Positions 39,482 through 49,970 are shown, counted from the stretch's first letter. The stretch is DNA of 59,305 bases from Chara braunii (GCA_003427395.1 BFEA01000278.1:1420587-1479891), one strand, 5' to 3'. Notes: generated by a model from the letters alone, not told the origin. Numbers and translations: made by a program.

Positions 39482-40436
39482 AGTCTCTATTCCCCACAAT
39501 TCAGGTAGAACCGGGAAGCAGAGTTCATTTAGATCTCATCACTATGCCTTTAGGCAAGGGCGGGATGAGATATATACTGAACATGAGAGATAACTTCTCT
39601 GGATATGTTGAAGCAAAAACTCTGAAAAGGAAGACAGCCGAGCAAGTGGCTGATTGGATAGAAGAAGTCTATCTTAGGTATCCTTTTATCAGAGAATTTG
39701 TCTCAGACAGAGGATCAGAATTCATAAATGAGATTGTCAGAAGAACCACTCTTACATCGGGTGTCAGAATTCGGTATGTGACTATTTACCATCCTCAAGC
39801 GAATGCACCTGTTGAAAAAGGTCACAGGACTTTGAAAGATTTATTGGCCAAGTGGTGTGAAGGAAATCTCAGCAACTGGCCAAAAGTATTAAGAGTTGTT
39901 GTATATGCTGACAATATCACAGTCAAGATACTACTGGCTATGCACCATTTACGCTATGGTATGACCGATATGCTACATTGCCTATTGAAAACATTATCAA
40001 GACATGGTCAAGTCAAGAAAGTGACAGGGACTATTCTATCTTAGAGCTCCTTCAGATCCAAATGAGGCAAATATTAGAAGTTGACCAAACAGTAATGGAT
40101 GTTGCAGAAAGGATGACATCCAGAAGATTATCAGATCAAGAGAGATGAAACAATAAAAGATATATAAGAAAAGAAAAACTGAAAGTTGGAGATGTTGTCT
40201 TTCTGTTCGACAGTTCCCTTGAGACACAGTGGACTAAAATGGAGTCCAGATGGTTTGGTCCTTACAGAATCACAGGGGAAGCAGAAGGCAAAGTTTATGA
40301 GATTTCAGAGATGGATGGATCCAGGGTTCATGACATGGTGTCAGGATTAAGACTCCGTAAGTTTATTTTCAGAGACCCTGATTTGATCCCTACAGTGACC
40401 TCGAAGAGAGGAAAGAAAACTCAGTCATCCAAGTGA
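39475..40436 (+). pseudogene. Integrase of element 2, joined to gag; one frameshift and one stop
   Basis: The frame begins LFPTIQVEPGSRVHLDLITM, equivalent to the part of element 1 integrase just before the first catalytic Asp, so the zinc domain and everything upstream is missing. The core is D,D(35)E: HLDL, SDRGSE and APVEKGHR. After a one-base shift near 39925 the frame gives TTGYAPFTLWYDR, then a TGA near 40147, VGDVVFLFD and the C-terminal GPYRITGEAEGKVYEI typical of gypsy integrase tails. Base composition is more AT-rich than the gag side of the junction. Confidence 0.85.
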
Positions 40437-40647
40437 GGGAACAGTTTCAGAGAACTGAGAGAAAAGTACTGTAAGACAATGAGACAGCAAGACTGAGTAT
40501 TCAGCAGACTTTGATCGTTCGTGCATGGTCAATTTAACATTTCAATTTTTCTCATGTCAGTTAGTTTTCTGTTTCAGCAAGCAACAAAGTCAATAAGACT
40601 ATATCTTTGATGCAATGCTACAACCGATCCATGAGCCTCAAGTCCCT

Positions 40648-40663
40648 GAGAGTGGGGGATAAC
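40648..40663 (+). promoter_or_regulatory. Polypurine tract of element 2
   Basis: GAGAGTGGGGGAT followed by AAC and then TGTGAGATACAG. This is the plus-strand primer site of LTR elements and marks the 5' edge of the 3' LTR. It lies 210 bases after the integrase stop, as expected. Confidence 0.65.
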
Positions 40664-41685
40664 TGTGAGATACAGTTTTCGTGAGTATTGACGCAGTGTT
40701 AAAGATCTGAGGAACTCATGGCTGTGGCACGTCAGAAGATGTAATCAGTATTATTCTTGTCTTCACTCAGACGAGGGAATGAACCCCTCTGAGATCAGTA
40801 TTTCAGTATTTCTTTGGGACTGACGGGACGTCTCCTGAAAAATAAAATCCCAGCTGAGGGAAGGGACCTCTCTGGGGCCAGCACTAAGCATCCTTCTTGA
40901 GACTGATGGGAGGTCTCCTGCAAGGGTTCGGTACTGGTTATCATATTGTTGTTCAGTGCTTCTTGAGACTAAAGGGACGTCTCTTGAGAAATGTTTGTCC
41001 TGTTATGGGGCATGGGCAGTCTGTTTGTGGGTTATGATATGCTTGCCTGATTGTCTGTGCCTGAGATCTTCTCTAACCTAAGGATGCATTAATTGTTGGA
41101 CCATCCGTACCTTACCGCAGTAGGTTGCAATCTGGTGGGGTCAGGAGGTCCCCGACGCGAGTGTCGAATTCCATAGTCGACTGAGACTAAGACTCCGACG
41201 TCTGGCCTATGAGGTCGAAAGGGGTCAGTTGGAACCCTACCGCAGTCAGAGGATGCAATCGAGTAAGGTTCGCCAGAGCCTTGAATCGTAGCTAGACCGG
41301 GTCCTACGTTCAAAAATCTGGGCGGGGCAGCCAGCGCCCTTGGCCAAAAACTGGTAGGTGACCCGGTCCCTGACCACAGTGGTCAAATCCGGGTTCGGGA
41401 CAGTTTGACTGACGGGACGTCTACTGTCATAGGGTGACCAGACCCGCTATAGTCTGGGTGTCCTGGCGAAAGTGCCAAAGGACTGTCATACTCGAGTAAT
41501 GGGTATGTTGGTCCTGACCTGGAGGCCGGTCAAAGGGGTTGTCAAGACAAATGGTCTGACTAGTCATGGCCTGAGGCGGACCGAATGAGGTATGTCAGAC
41601 TGACGGGACGTCTGTCATTCCAGGCCAGTGGTGGGTCAAAACCAAGGCAATCAATAACTCTTGGGTGTGAAGATTTGTCTTGCTG

Positions 41686-41742
41686 TATTTATTATTTTAT
41701 TATTTTGTTATTTTATTATTTATTATTTTATTATTTTATTAT
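41686..41742. repeat. (TTATT)n-type microsatellite
   Basis: TATTATTTTATTATTTTG and similar AT pentanucleotide tracts run without interruption for about 55 bases. Confidence 0.85.
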
Positions 41743-41849
41743 GGGCTTTATTTTGTTTACTTGTTGCTTGTCTGATATTTATTGAGGGATTTGCTTGCTA
41801 GGACATAGTTTGTTGTCTGTGGGACTCGTTGTTTTGCAGGTGTACCAGG

Positions 41850-42055
41850 ACTTATTTGAAGTCCCCCAAACCAGAGAAAAGGAAAAAGGGTTTGGTATCC
41901 CTTTTCCCTGTCTGAGAAGTTGAGGAGACGCCTCACTCAAACCTGAGAAAGAAAACAGGGTTTGGTATCCGTTGAGTCACTCGAGAGGGGAATATGCCTC
42001 ACTCAGACCAGAAAACAGGAGAAGGGTCTGGTATGCCCTACTCCCAGCATGGCGG
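41850..42055. repeat. Tandem repeat of about 65 bp, three units
   Basis: Units contain CTCACTCAAACCTGAGAAAG, a GGGTTTGGTATCC word and a CCCTTTTCCC-like tail, seen at about 41860, 41930 and 41995. Copies differ at many positions. Confidence 0.65.
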
Positions 42056-42350
42056 TCTGGATGAGTACCAAAGACATTGATATCAGATTGACAGTGCTTC
42101 AGAATTTTGCAGCCAAGATGAAGGTTGAGGTACCATTTTTATGCTGTAAAATTTGGAAGAACGGTAAGGGATTAAAGCCAGCAGCAAGTCAGAAAATGAA
42201 AAATATAATCCTTCTTAAATTTATTTGGTGGCCGACAAGCGGCCTGGTTCACGAGGAACCTGTGTCCCCGGCCTCAAGGTACTCAAACTCTTAAGCCAAG
42301 GACACTTTGAAGTGATGCATGAGTTGAAAGTATTGAAGAAGGAAACAAAT

Positions 42351-42815
42351 TCAAAAGACTGAAAATAAGTCACGCTGATACAGAATGTAGAAGATCGCCA
42401 TGAGCTCGATCTGAAGTAGAGAAAGAAGAAAGAAAATGCTGAAAACAATGCAGCCGTTGGGATGAGAAGCAGGGGGAGCAGTGCAAGGAACGGAGGGAAT
42501 GGTTACTAGGGCTCTGCTTGTCGCGGGAGAGGTAGGGGCCCTAGGAGTGTATGAAGGGGAGGAAGTATTGGGTGCGCTGTAGCGTGCCTCAAACGTTTTA
42601 CGAAAATACTTCATCCTCTCTGGAGATGGAGTCCTCTCATACCAGCTTGGAGGGAGGTGGCGTAAGTAGGGTCTAGAGTGCGCCCCATAACCCCGTATTT
42701 CATCCTCCTCCTCCTCTGAACTATACTCACATCTTGCACGGGGCGGCGGCTCCTCGCGAGCCTTCCCCATTCTTCCACCTCTTCCTCTCCCCTGTCCCTT
42801 GCGTGCTTCAGGCAT
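42351..42815 (-). CDS. Antisense ORF downstream of element 2 (unknown)
   Basis: From the ATG at 42815 the minus strand encodes 154 residues. The N-terminus is basic Gly/Arg-rich (ARKGQGRGRGGRMGKAREE), followed by an acidic patch (YSSEEEEDEIRG), a Pro/Tyr-rich middle (RHLPPSWYERTPSPERM) and a Pro/Ser/Thr segment, ending in a hydrophobic tail. A TATA box lies about 230 bases upstream. No domain recognised. It could be an antisense ORF of an LTR element, as reported for some plant retrotransposons, or the gag start of another minus-strand element. It may also be fortuitous. Confidence 0.4.
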   Translation of the reverse strand: MPEARKGQGRGRGGRMGKAREEPPPRARCEYSSEEEEDEIRGYGAHSRPYLRHLPPSWYERTPSPERMKYFRKTFEARYSAPNTSSPSYTPRAPTSPATSRALVTIPSVPCTAPPASHPNGCIVFSIFFLLSLLQIELMAIFYILYQRDLFSVF

Positions 42816-43040
42816 GGCGGGAACGGAAAGGTAAACTAAATAAAAGGACAGATGAGAGAGACGGCGGGACGCTATACCGAGGAGTACTGCTGTGAGGGGA
42901 CTGCGGATTGCAAGAGAAGAAAGAAGAGGGCTAGTCACGATGATTGCACTAATTACAGAGAATTGAAAGAGAGAAGGGTGTGACTGTCGTGAAAGTGCGA
43001 AATACTGGTTAGCGCAGAGAATGAGCATACAACCGGCAGC

Positions 43041-43089
43041 TATTTTATACTGGCTGTGATCACGTCTCGACCCAGCGGGGACGCTGGGT
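43041..43089 (-). promoter_or_regulatory. TATA box and adjoining perfect palindrome
   Basis: The minus strand reads TATAAAATA at 43049-43041, a strong plant-like TATA box, with the ORF start at 42815 downstream. Just upstream is the perfect 8-bp stem ACCCAGCG / CGCTGGGT (43070-43089, 4-base loop). Together these look like a compact promoter, perhaps of an LTR. Confidence 0.5.
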
Positions 43090-43104
43090 GGGGGGTTGGT
43101 ATTA

Positions 43105-44150
43105 TGTCAGAGGGCGCGGTGTCCCGACCCTCCTCTGCGTACCAAGTCCCTACTTCGTACCAACCTTTGTTTCGACGCTGTGGCCTGTAGCTGTTCCCGA
43201 AATACTGCGATCCTTAGTACCCGGGTTGTACCTCGACGTGGACCGGCCTTATTGGTGCCTGCTTTAGCAAAAGGTGCACCATAGGGCTTTCCATTGGTCC
43301 ATGCAAGCTCGGCGCCCTGCTAGACAACAGAGCACAACCGGCCTGTGGCCGGGGTAGCCGCCAGGTTCGCCCTGGTACGCGAAGGTAGAGGGATAGGCGT
43401 TGTCTTTTCTTTTGCGCGCCAAGCGACCCTCTACAGGGTTATGGGTTTGGTGCACGAGAATAGGTTGCTGTCGGAAAGGAGAAACTGAGCAAAGGGGTAA
43501 AAAGAAAATAAGAAAATAAAAATAAAAGAAAAGAAGGCAGAACGCCTGATCGGCACGAGGATCAGGGCCGTTGCCTTAATCTGGAATAATTCAGTGACGG
43601 TTGTTCGCTGTATCGATTGAGTTTCCCTTTTTCTTTACTATTATTCTTATTATTTCAATTATTATTATTAACTTACCAATTTTTAGGCGAGGCTTTTCCT
43701 TTTTGCGTTCTGCCATGTCGTAGGGGAGGCCGACGGGACGAACTGAGGCTGAAGATCAACGTGGAAGGGGCTAAGGAAGTGGAGATGCGGACTAACTCGA
43801 AACTGCAGGACGTGATCACGGAGGCCAAGGATCGTGCGGAGAGGCGCTGCAGGAGGGATGGAGTGACAACAAAAATGCAGGTAACGGTCTCGTATCAAGA
43901 GACCGAGACCTCGATGGATACAGCGAACAGGGAACAAGCCCATCTGGACCGGGACGAAGGTGGGGAGAGCGAGATGAGCGAGGCAGAACGGGAGACCGAC
44001 CTTCAATTCTGGAACAGGCCTGGCCAGGTTCGCAAGAACCACTCGCTGGCTCAAGGTGTGGAGGGCGGACCCGAGGCGAGCCCGCGACAACTGACGCCCA
44101 GAGGTCGCGGGACGGGTGAGAGGCAGAACAAGGGGAAAAAACACGTGTAG
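43105..44150 (+). other. Weakly supported ORF region
   Basis: A plus frame open from 43617 to 44150 has no usable ATG at its start. After a translated T-rich stretch it encodes LRLKINVEGAKEVEMRTN and AKDRAERRCRRDG then MQVTVSYQET, a pattern loosely like family B, then a charged tail. The likeness is too weak to call homology. The first 500 bases hold nothing recognisable. Confidence 0.25.
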
Positions 44151-46219
44151 AGAAAAGGGGCACGCCAGCGTCAGCAGAGAGAGAGAGAGAGGTGAGAGCT
44201 GAACGTGCATGTTGGGGATGCTGACGTCAACTGGACAGCAGTGTGTGACTACCCAGAGAGTGGTCATGCGTAAGAGTCGGGGTGAAAGAGTCGCCAAACA
44301 CGACCTTCTTGGATAGGCTGGGAGGAGGCTTTAGTACGCTCGTTGTGTAAGGTTCAAGCGCGATGATGTGGCAGAGAGTTAATTGTCATGCGCGCACGGG
44401 AGGGAGGTCAACTCGAAGAGCGCGGAAAGACTAAGTGAACAGGCGAAATGACGGGTTGGAGGCGCTGGTCTTTCATTAATTAATCAAGAGAAAGGAGCTT
44501 GAGCAGAACATAAGCTCGCTCTAATACAGGCGCTCGCCAAAGCTAACGTTTCTGCTCAGGCCTTTACGACCTCCCTCATAGCTGTCCTGACGCTTGCCTT
44601 CTTGAGTGTGGACTAACTATTCACTTCGGTTGGGAGGGAAGTCTCACTCATAAGCCCGAGTTCGCTCACTACCACGAGCTTCTTTCGGTAGACTAATTAG
44701 AGTGAATAAGCCGCATAAAAGAGAAGTGAGGCGCGAGGGTCCGTACTGCGAGGTCGACTTGTCTGGCCATAATTGTCAGCGAAAGCCAGAGATAGTGGCT
44801 CTGTGTGAAACCTGACGGGTTCGACTGCACGTCCTGAGAGTGAAGGGGGAGGGGGAGAAGAGAGTCATAGTCCTGGAAGCTAGGAGCCGCCGACAGATCG
44901 TGGGCGATGATTGAGCTGGTTTTCCGCACATCCCGTATTAAGTGAATTGCTGGTCGCAGAACGATGTCATCTGCTGTTCATGACACGTGGTGAAAAGGGG
45001 GCCTGACATTCTGCTTCTGAGACGAGGGTACTAATTGCTGACGTCTCCACTGAGAATTTGCGGTAATGACCCTAGCCTCCGCTTGAGGTCTCACTGCCTA
45101 GTGATCCCAGTTGTAACCGTTGGTGGTTGGGAGTGGATGATTGTGTCTGACACAAATGACAGAGCTTCCCTTCAGAGAGATTGAGTCGGGCACCTTTGGG
45201 CGGTGAGAGTGTATTATTCACCTGAGAGTGAGTAATGATCGTGTGTTGAGCCGTGGATAAGGGCGGGGTTTTCTGAGAATATGAAGAGTCGAGCATCATA
45301 ATAGTCCCCAAAAGAAAGCGTACAGGACTTACGTCTCCTTTTTGTGAGCCACTTTTGCGGTTGTGATAATAGCTGTCTTACCTTCTTCACAACCTACTGT
45401 TATTAAAAGTTGTTGGCCTGGTTTTTTCCTGTACTCTACCTGGTGGGTAGGGTGATCGAGTCATAAAATTTTAAGGCATGCTAAGCATGGCTGGTGAAGT
45501 CTGAGTTCACAGTTGATAATCAGTGGGAGAACCGGAGAGTTCACGGGGGGGGATATCGGAACACGGTCTTGAATCCTTTTTCTTCAGAGTATCGTGTACC
45601 ATCCTTTTTCTATATGCTAAGTGACCTCCGTTTAGGGAAGATAGGCAAAGCATCATCTGATGGATTGTTGAAACTGAACTTCACAATCATGATTATGAGC
45701 TCTTTTTCTTGTTGGCATGTCTCAATATGACTAAACAAATGTTGTTGCTGCCCGCGTTTAGAACTAGAAAGGACTTTGCTTTGACGATGTGATTCACGGA
45801 TTTACTAGGGTAATGCACGCTCACTGAAAAACCCTATTCGCGTGATGGGAAAAAGGAGTGTGCTCAGAAGACTTTCTTACCTCCTTGCTAAGTTCCTGAT
45901 TGATGGTGACTAGAAGTGCTTCCAACGGCGTGTGGCTAAATGGCCAGGACTGAGATTTCTGAGCAATGCTGAGGGATAGGCTGTGACCTCCTAGAGGAAA
46001 ACAATGTGTACATTTTTGTTTGCCTAGGCTACCCCTGATTGGCATGCGATTACTATTACTCATCCCTGGTTGTTGAACAGTTCCCTTCTCTGTAAGCCAA
46101 TGTTGCACGGTTCTATCTGTCACCACATAAACTCTCGGGAACTACCTTGCGTGATGGACCCTTCATAATAAGGTCATAGCCAATCCACTCGTGCTCGAGA
46201 TCAAAAGTGTAGGGGGAAC
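44151..46219. other. No gene recognised
   Basis: About 2 kb of unique-looking sequence with only short interrupted frames. A plus-strand stretch near 44820-44900 translates to LRVKGEGEKRVIVLEARSRR, faintly like family B, but stops surround it. Nothing firm. Confidence 0.4.
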
Positions 46220-46471
46220 ATGACGAGTGGTGAGGTTCTGGTGATAAAGTGTCGAGTGAACACAAAAAAAGAGGAAGGATGGGAGGATGATGCATGTCGA
46301 GACATGAGCTTCTGTAAGCAGCATCAAAGGGAACATGCAGTCAGAATAGCAGGGGAAAGAAAATTTATTGAATATGTCATCTGTTTCTATGGAACCAATG
46401 AGAAAATGCACAACACGTATTCCTTCACTGAGATTGTTGAACGAGCGCAAGAGATCATCAATGCCAGCTAG
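46220..46471 (+). CDS. Stand-alone family B-like ORF
   Basis: An uninterrupted 83-residue ORF with ATG at 46220. It reads GEVLVIKCRVNTKKE, then FIEYVICFYGTNEKMHNTYS and FTEIVERAQEI. Aligned to B1 of element 2 it matches the order VTVLLKTH, YEVMVWSDGYLRAEL and ETVAEARSR at the same spacing, though few residues are identical. It has no gag or pol neighbour. I treat it as a diverged family B member with moderate confidence. Confidence 0.4.
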   Translation: MTSGEVLVIKCRVNTKKEEGWEDDACRDMSFCKQHQREHAVRIAGERKFIEYVICFYGTNEKMHNTYSFTEIVERAQEIINAS

Positions 46472-47718
46472 TAAGGTTAAGGGGAAGAAAAACGTCTAAT
46501 GTGTGTTGGCGGCCACAACAGTGCTTGAAGTCAGCAGTGAAAGGAAATTTCTAACGTGCAGCTAGACACTATTTAACCAGCTATCAACCAGTGTTCAAAA
46601 CTGCTCACGAGCAACTGTCAGTCAATTTGGCCAGGCATTAATCAATCAGCACACAGTTGAGTTTGAACCAGCTCTCAATCGGTGACCTATCAATATGCAA
46701 TCAGAATTCAATAGATACTTAGATGGTGACTTACACGCTTAATACTGACTGGTAAACGGCAATTGCATTCAGTTATTAAGAGACCATTATTAAAGACCCT
46801 TATTAATGACTTACTGGTTCAATTGACTTCAAGCAGCGCTTGGCCAGTTTCAATTGGCGACTCGGTGGCATTTAAACCCAGTCAGTACTCGGTAACTCTT
46901 CAATTTTTGCAAATAGCTAATCTCAGACTGGATTGAGCCGACACTTGGCAACCTCTATCCAGCACAAGGTCCAACATTACTCAGACAGAACCCTGGCCAG
47001 GGGAGAATCAACTAATTATAAATTTTCACCTCAGCCTATGAGTACAGTCGGGTCATCCTCATCATCCTCAGTTTCAGGGGATTGTCCCGATCAGTAGTCG
47101 GTGCTGTTATCAGTAGTCAGTATTCAGCGCTGTTATTAGTAAGTAGTACGCAGTGTCAGTGTCGTCGATAGTGATCAGTATTTAGCGTTGTTAACTGTGA
47201 TCATTGTTCAATGCTGCTGCTAAGTTAGCAGTACTCTGTGTCACTATCAGGTGAGCAACATTCTCTTACCCTGGCCCCGCTCAGTCTCAGTCAACAGAAT
47301 CTCAGTCAGCAGAATCTCAGTAGCAATCATTTTTCTGATCAGCGGTCAATCATTTTTTCGATCAGCGGTTAATCATTTTTTTGATCAGTGGTCAATCATT
47401 TTTCCGATGAGCGGTTAATCATTTTTCTGATCAGCGGTTAATCGGTTTTTCTGCTCAGCAGCATTCAGTTTCTCAGACACAGCATTCAGATACAGGGTCC
47501 GAAATCAGCACTCAGAAACAATATTCAGGAAGAGCACCTAGAACAGTACTTTAAAGGTACGCAAGCAGCACTCAAGCAAGCATTCAGAGGCTTTGTTAGT
47601 CCGTTAGCAAGTGGCGTCTATTCAGTGGGCAACGTTTGACCCGGCCCGTCAGCAGAAGCTATCAATCAAGCACAATCTTTTTTTTTTTCTACCAGGGAGC
47701 AACTATTTATCCAAACAC
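46472..47718. repeat. CAG/TCAGTCAG-rich region with a 23-bp minisatellite
   Basis: Between the B-like and F-like ORFs, words such as CAGTAGTCGGTGCTGTTATC and CAGTATTCAGCGCTGTTATT recur (47085-47235). At about 47318-47462 a clear tandem array of GATCAGCGGTTAATCATTTTT units repeats five times with a 23-24 base period. No coding frame is seen. Confidence 0.7.
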
Positions 47719-48219
47719 ATGAGACAGATCAACCCTATCATAGTTGACCAGTCGGTCCTTAACAGCCTCAACCTGATCGCTGCACGGGAGAGCTTCCCCT
47801 ACAAGTATGTCAGGATTGATGGGTTTAAGCGCGAAGATCTGCCTATATTCGTCGTCCTCACTGAGTTCGCTGAGGGTACAGTCATTGATCTGCGGATCTT
47901 CCTGAAAAAGGGGAACGAGACATACCCTCATTTCGATGCAGTTTGGGCTGCCGCAGCCGGGTACGTGCAATGGAAAGTCGAGAGACTCAAGGGGAGCACA
48001 AAGATAGTATTTAGCTTTGGCCCTAAGCTTTTCACTGACTATCCCAAACCGTCGGTCCCCTACTATCTTACTGACGACTCTTATTGGGGTGGACTGGTGG
48101 ATTTGTCCAAGAGATACATATCACCAGCAGAGATCGACTACGAGGCGGTGACTGAACCTTTAGAGTTCCCTCATCTCAGGATGGGCATTTTCTCTCAGCC
48201 CTATATCCCCACTCTATAG
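47719..48219 (+). CDS. Stand-alone family F protein, intact
   Basis: An open frame of 166 residues from the ATG at 47719, with the frame extending upstream without ATG to 47611. Family F blocks are all present: ESFPYKYVRIDGF, LPIFVVLTEFAEGTVIDLRI then F-L-K-K, AVWAAAAGYVQWKVERLKG and FTDYPKPSVPYYL. The C-terminus is longer than in the retroelement copies. It has no stops, is not flanked by gag or integrase, and lies about 1.2 kb after a B-like ORF. It may be a better-preserved element relic or an independent gene. Confidence 0.6.
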   Translation: MRQINPIIVDQSVLNSLNLIAARESFPYKYVRIDGFKREDLPIFVVLTEFAEGTVIDLRIFLKKGNETYPHFDAVWAAAAGYVQWKVERLKGSTKIVFSFGPKLFTDYPKPSVPYYLTDDSYWGGLVDLSKRYISPAEIDYEAVTEPLEFPHLRMGIFSQPYIPTL

Positions 48220-48893
48220 GAAGAATTTTGTGCCATGCATGACTTCCGTATCATGGGACTTGGCTGAAAATGTTTGAAACTAGTAGGCTTCATATAACTT
48301 TACATTCAGAAGCCACAACCTAAGAGAGTACGGAGACATGGCAAGAAGCTCAAACGACAAACAGCAAAGTAAGAGATGGAGTGAAGTTCAAAGGGATGAA
48401 TGATGACTCTTGATTGGTGTTGGCCATATTCTCCTCCATATGTACCTCCTGAGACTATTATGAGTTATCATTCTTCCCTCGTTCATTTGACTCTGTCTTT
48501 GCCCAAGTCGGTCAGTCGGTCTTGCCTCTTGCATTGTTCTTGCTTGATGATTGCTTCGTGGATGATTCTATCACAGTTCTCAAAATCAGATTGACATAAT
48601 TGATGCATGCATAGCACTCCATAATTTTATGGTTATTATTTGCATGATTCTCTGCTGTTCCGAATCAAAATAAAAGATTCCTAAGACAGGGGACCGACGA
48701 AGATCGTAATTGAAGGGTCTCGCTCGCATCCGAACGCACACAACGGGAAGGGATTTGCATTATTTAATTTATTTTATTTATTGCAATCACATACAAAACC
48801 CTGCGTGATAGCCTGTTGGCTTTCTGATTGCCTGTTGGCTTTCTGATTGCCTGAGGAGGTCTGACTAGAAAAAAGTGCGACAGCGCGCGCGCG
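48220..48893. other. No gene recognised; 19-bp direct repeat
   Basis: Unique sequence. The only structure noted is the direct repeat GCCTGTTGGCTTTCTGATT, present twice head to tail near 48814-48852. Confidence 0.5.
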
Positions 48894-48934
48894 TTGTGGG
48901 TGGCGGGGGGGTGGGGCGACACCTCCCCCACCAC

Positions 48935-48970
<36 letters not shown>

Positions 48971-49030
48971 CGAAAGAAAAAGAAAGCAAAATCGAATGAA
49001 TCTTCCGCCAGAACATGAAAATATACAATA

Positions 49031-49068
<38 letters not shown>

Positions 49069-49146
49069 CTGTGGGGGGTGGGGGGCCGACCGTGCCCCCA
49101 CCAATCAATCAACCAATCAATCAATCCATTAATCAATCAATCAGTC

Positions 49147-49183
<37 letters not shown>

Positions 49184-49210
49184 CGAAAGAAAAAAAAAAA
49201 AAAAATCGAA
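48894..49210. repeat. Composite (CAAT)n / (GT)n macro-repeat, units 1 and 2
   Basis: Each unit carries a G-rich hairpin (GGGTGGGG...CCCCCACCA), a (CAAT)n tract, an A-rich tail CGAAAGAAAAAGAAA, then ATCGAA, AGAACATGAAAATATACAA and (GT)n. Unit 1 is cut at its left; unit 2 spans about 49010-49205. A third unit follows MITE copy 3 (49732-49845). The array predates the MITE, which split it. Confidence 0.85.
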
Positions 49211-49729
49211 CAACGGAAATTTTTTTCAAAATTAGATAATCATTCTATAGTAAACTTACAATCTCAATTTGAATTTTTCATTCCATCTTAAAAAATGTCA
49301 TTCAAATTTTACATTTTTTCATCTTACTTACAAATTTTTATTCCAAGAATAGGGTATCCCTTCTTATTTGGACTGCATGCTAGAGATGGAATGAAAGCCT
49401 TGATGAGTTCATGAAATACTTTAATTGGACTCTCATTCTAAGTAAGGATTTTTAGTCATAAATAGGTTAATCCAATATAAATTAGAAGATATTTGTTGTA
49501 GTCGAATGAAAATTTAATTAAACCTTTTCATAAACTCGTCCAAATTTTCCTTCCATCTTGAACAAATGGATGTAGTTGGAAGGGGAAGTTCATATTTAGA
49601 CGAGAATTCATCAAATAAAACTGAAATTTTAGAATTGGACAAATATTCGAATGATAATTTTTAAATACAAAGGATTGTTTTTTATGGAATGTTTTTCAAC
49701 TTTCATTTCTCGTGGAAAATTTTCTATTG
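49211..49729. mobile_element. MITE family copy 3 (519 bp, target duplication AA)
   Basis: Starts CAACGGAAATTTTTTTC and ends GAAAATTTTCTATTG. Flanks are ATCGAA and AATGAAAC, whereas the uninterrupted neighbouring unit at 48993-49000 reads ATCGAATGAA, which demonstrates a two-base AA duplication. It is the most diverged of the three copies. Confidence 0.85.
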
Positions 49730-49731
49730 AA

Positions 49732-49795
49732 TGAAACGCGAGAACATGGAAATATACAAGACTACCAGTATGTGTGTGTGTGTGCACCTGTGGGG

Positions 49796-49839
<44 letters not shown>

Positions 49840-49970
49840 GGAAAAAGAAAAAAAAAACACGCTGTTTTTTTTTTTTTTTGAAATACCTTCAGTCACCCAA
49901 GCCCCCCCCCCCAATTTTTTTTTTTTTTTTTTTTTTTTTTTAGGGGGTGGGGCTGTGGTTGCGCCGCCGC
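49732..49970. repeat. Third macro-repeat unit and poly-T tracts
   Basis: Contains AGAACATGGAAATATACAAG, a short (GT)n, GTGGGG and (CAAT)n up to 49840, then two T runs of 17 and about 28 bases separated by a C-rich segment. Low-complexity throughout; no gene. Confidence 0.75.

Larger units (their letters stand above)
29734..40663 (+). mobile_element. Element 2: Ty3/gypsy retrotransposon with accessory ORFs, internally deleted
   Basis: On the plus strand: tRNA-Asp PBS, a 2-kb leader, accessory ORFs of families A, A, A, B, B, C, D, a short ORF and F, a 26-bp minisatellite, gag, integrase, and a polypurine tract GAGAGTGGGGGAT at 40648-40660 followed by TGTGAGATAC. The order B-C-D and the gag and integrase sequences parallel element 1. 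Protease, RT and RNase H are missing: the gag zinc knuckle is joined within a few codons to the integrase core. A MITE interrupts gag. The element therefore cannot move on its own. Confidence 0.85.
40664..42300 (+). repeat. Probable 3' LTR region with recurring GACTGACGGGACGTCT
   Basis: Starts TGTGAGATAC after the polypurine tract. The 16-mer GACTGACGGGACGTCT or close variants occur near 40818, 40901, 40967, 41407 and 41598, usually preceded by TTGAG or TTTG. No coding frame is convincing. The right edge is unknown, and I could not match it to sequence upstream of the PBS at 29734. Confidence 0.45.

Noticed and set aside
43683-44297. 204-codon minus-strand ORF opposite 43617-44150
   Set aside because: Antisense shadow of GC-rich sequence, Leu/Pro-rich without motif.
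44810-44830. GGGTTCGACTGC considered as a tRNA T-arm
   Set aside because: No matching acceptor stem, D-arm or anticodon arm at the right distance.
48936-49840. Regular CAAT arrays considered as a CRISPR-like structure
   Set aside because: The unit is a tetranucleotide without spacers; simple sequence repeat in a eukaryotic context.
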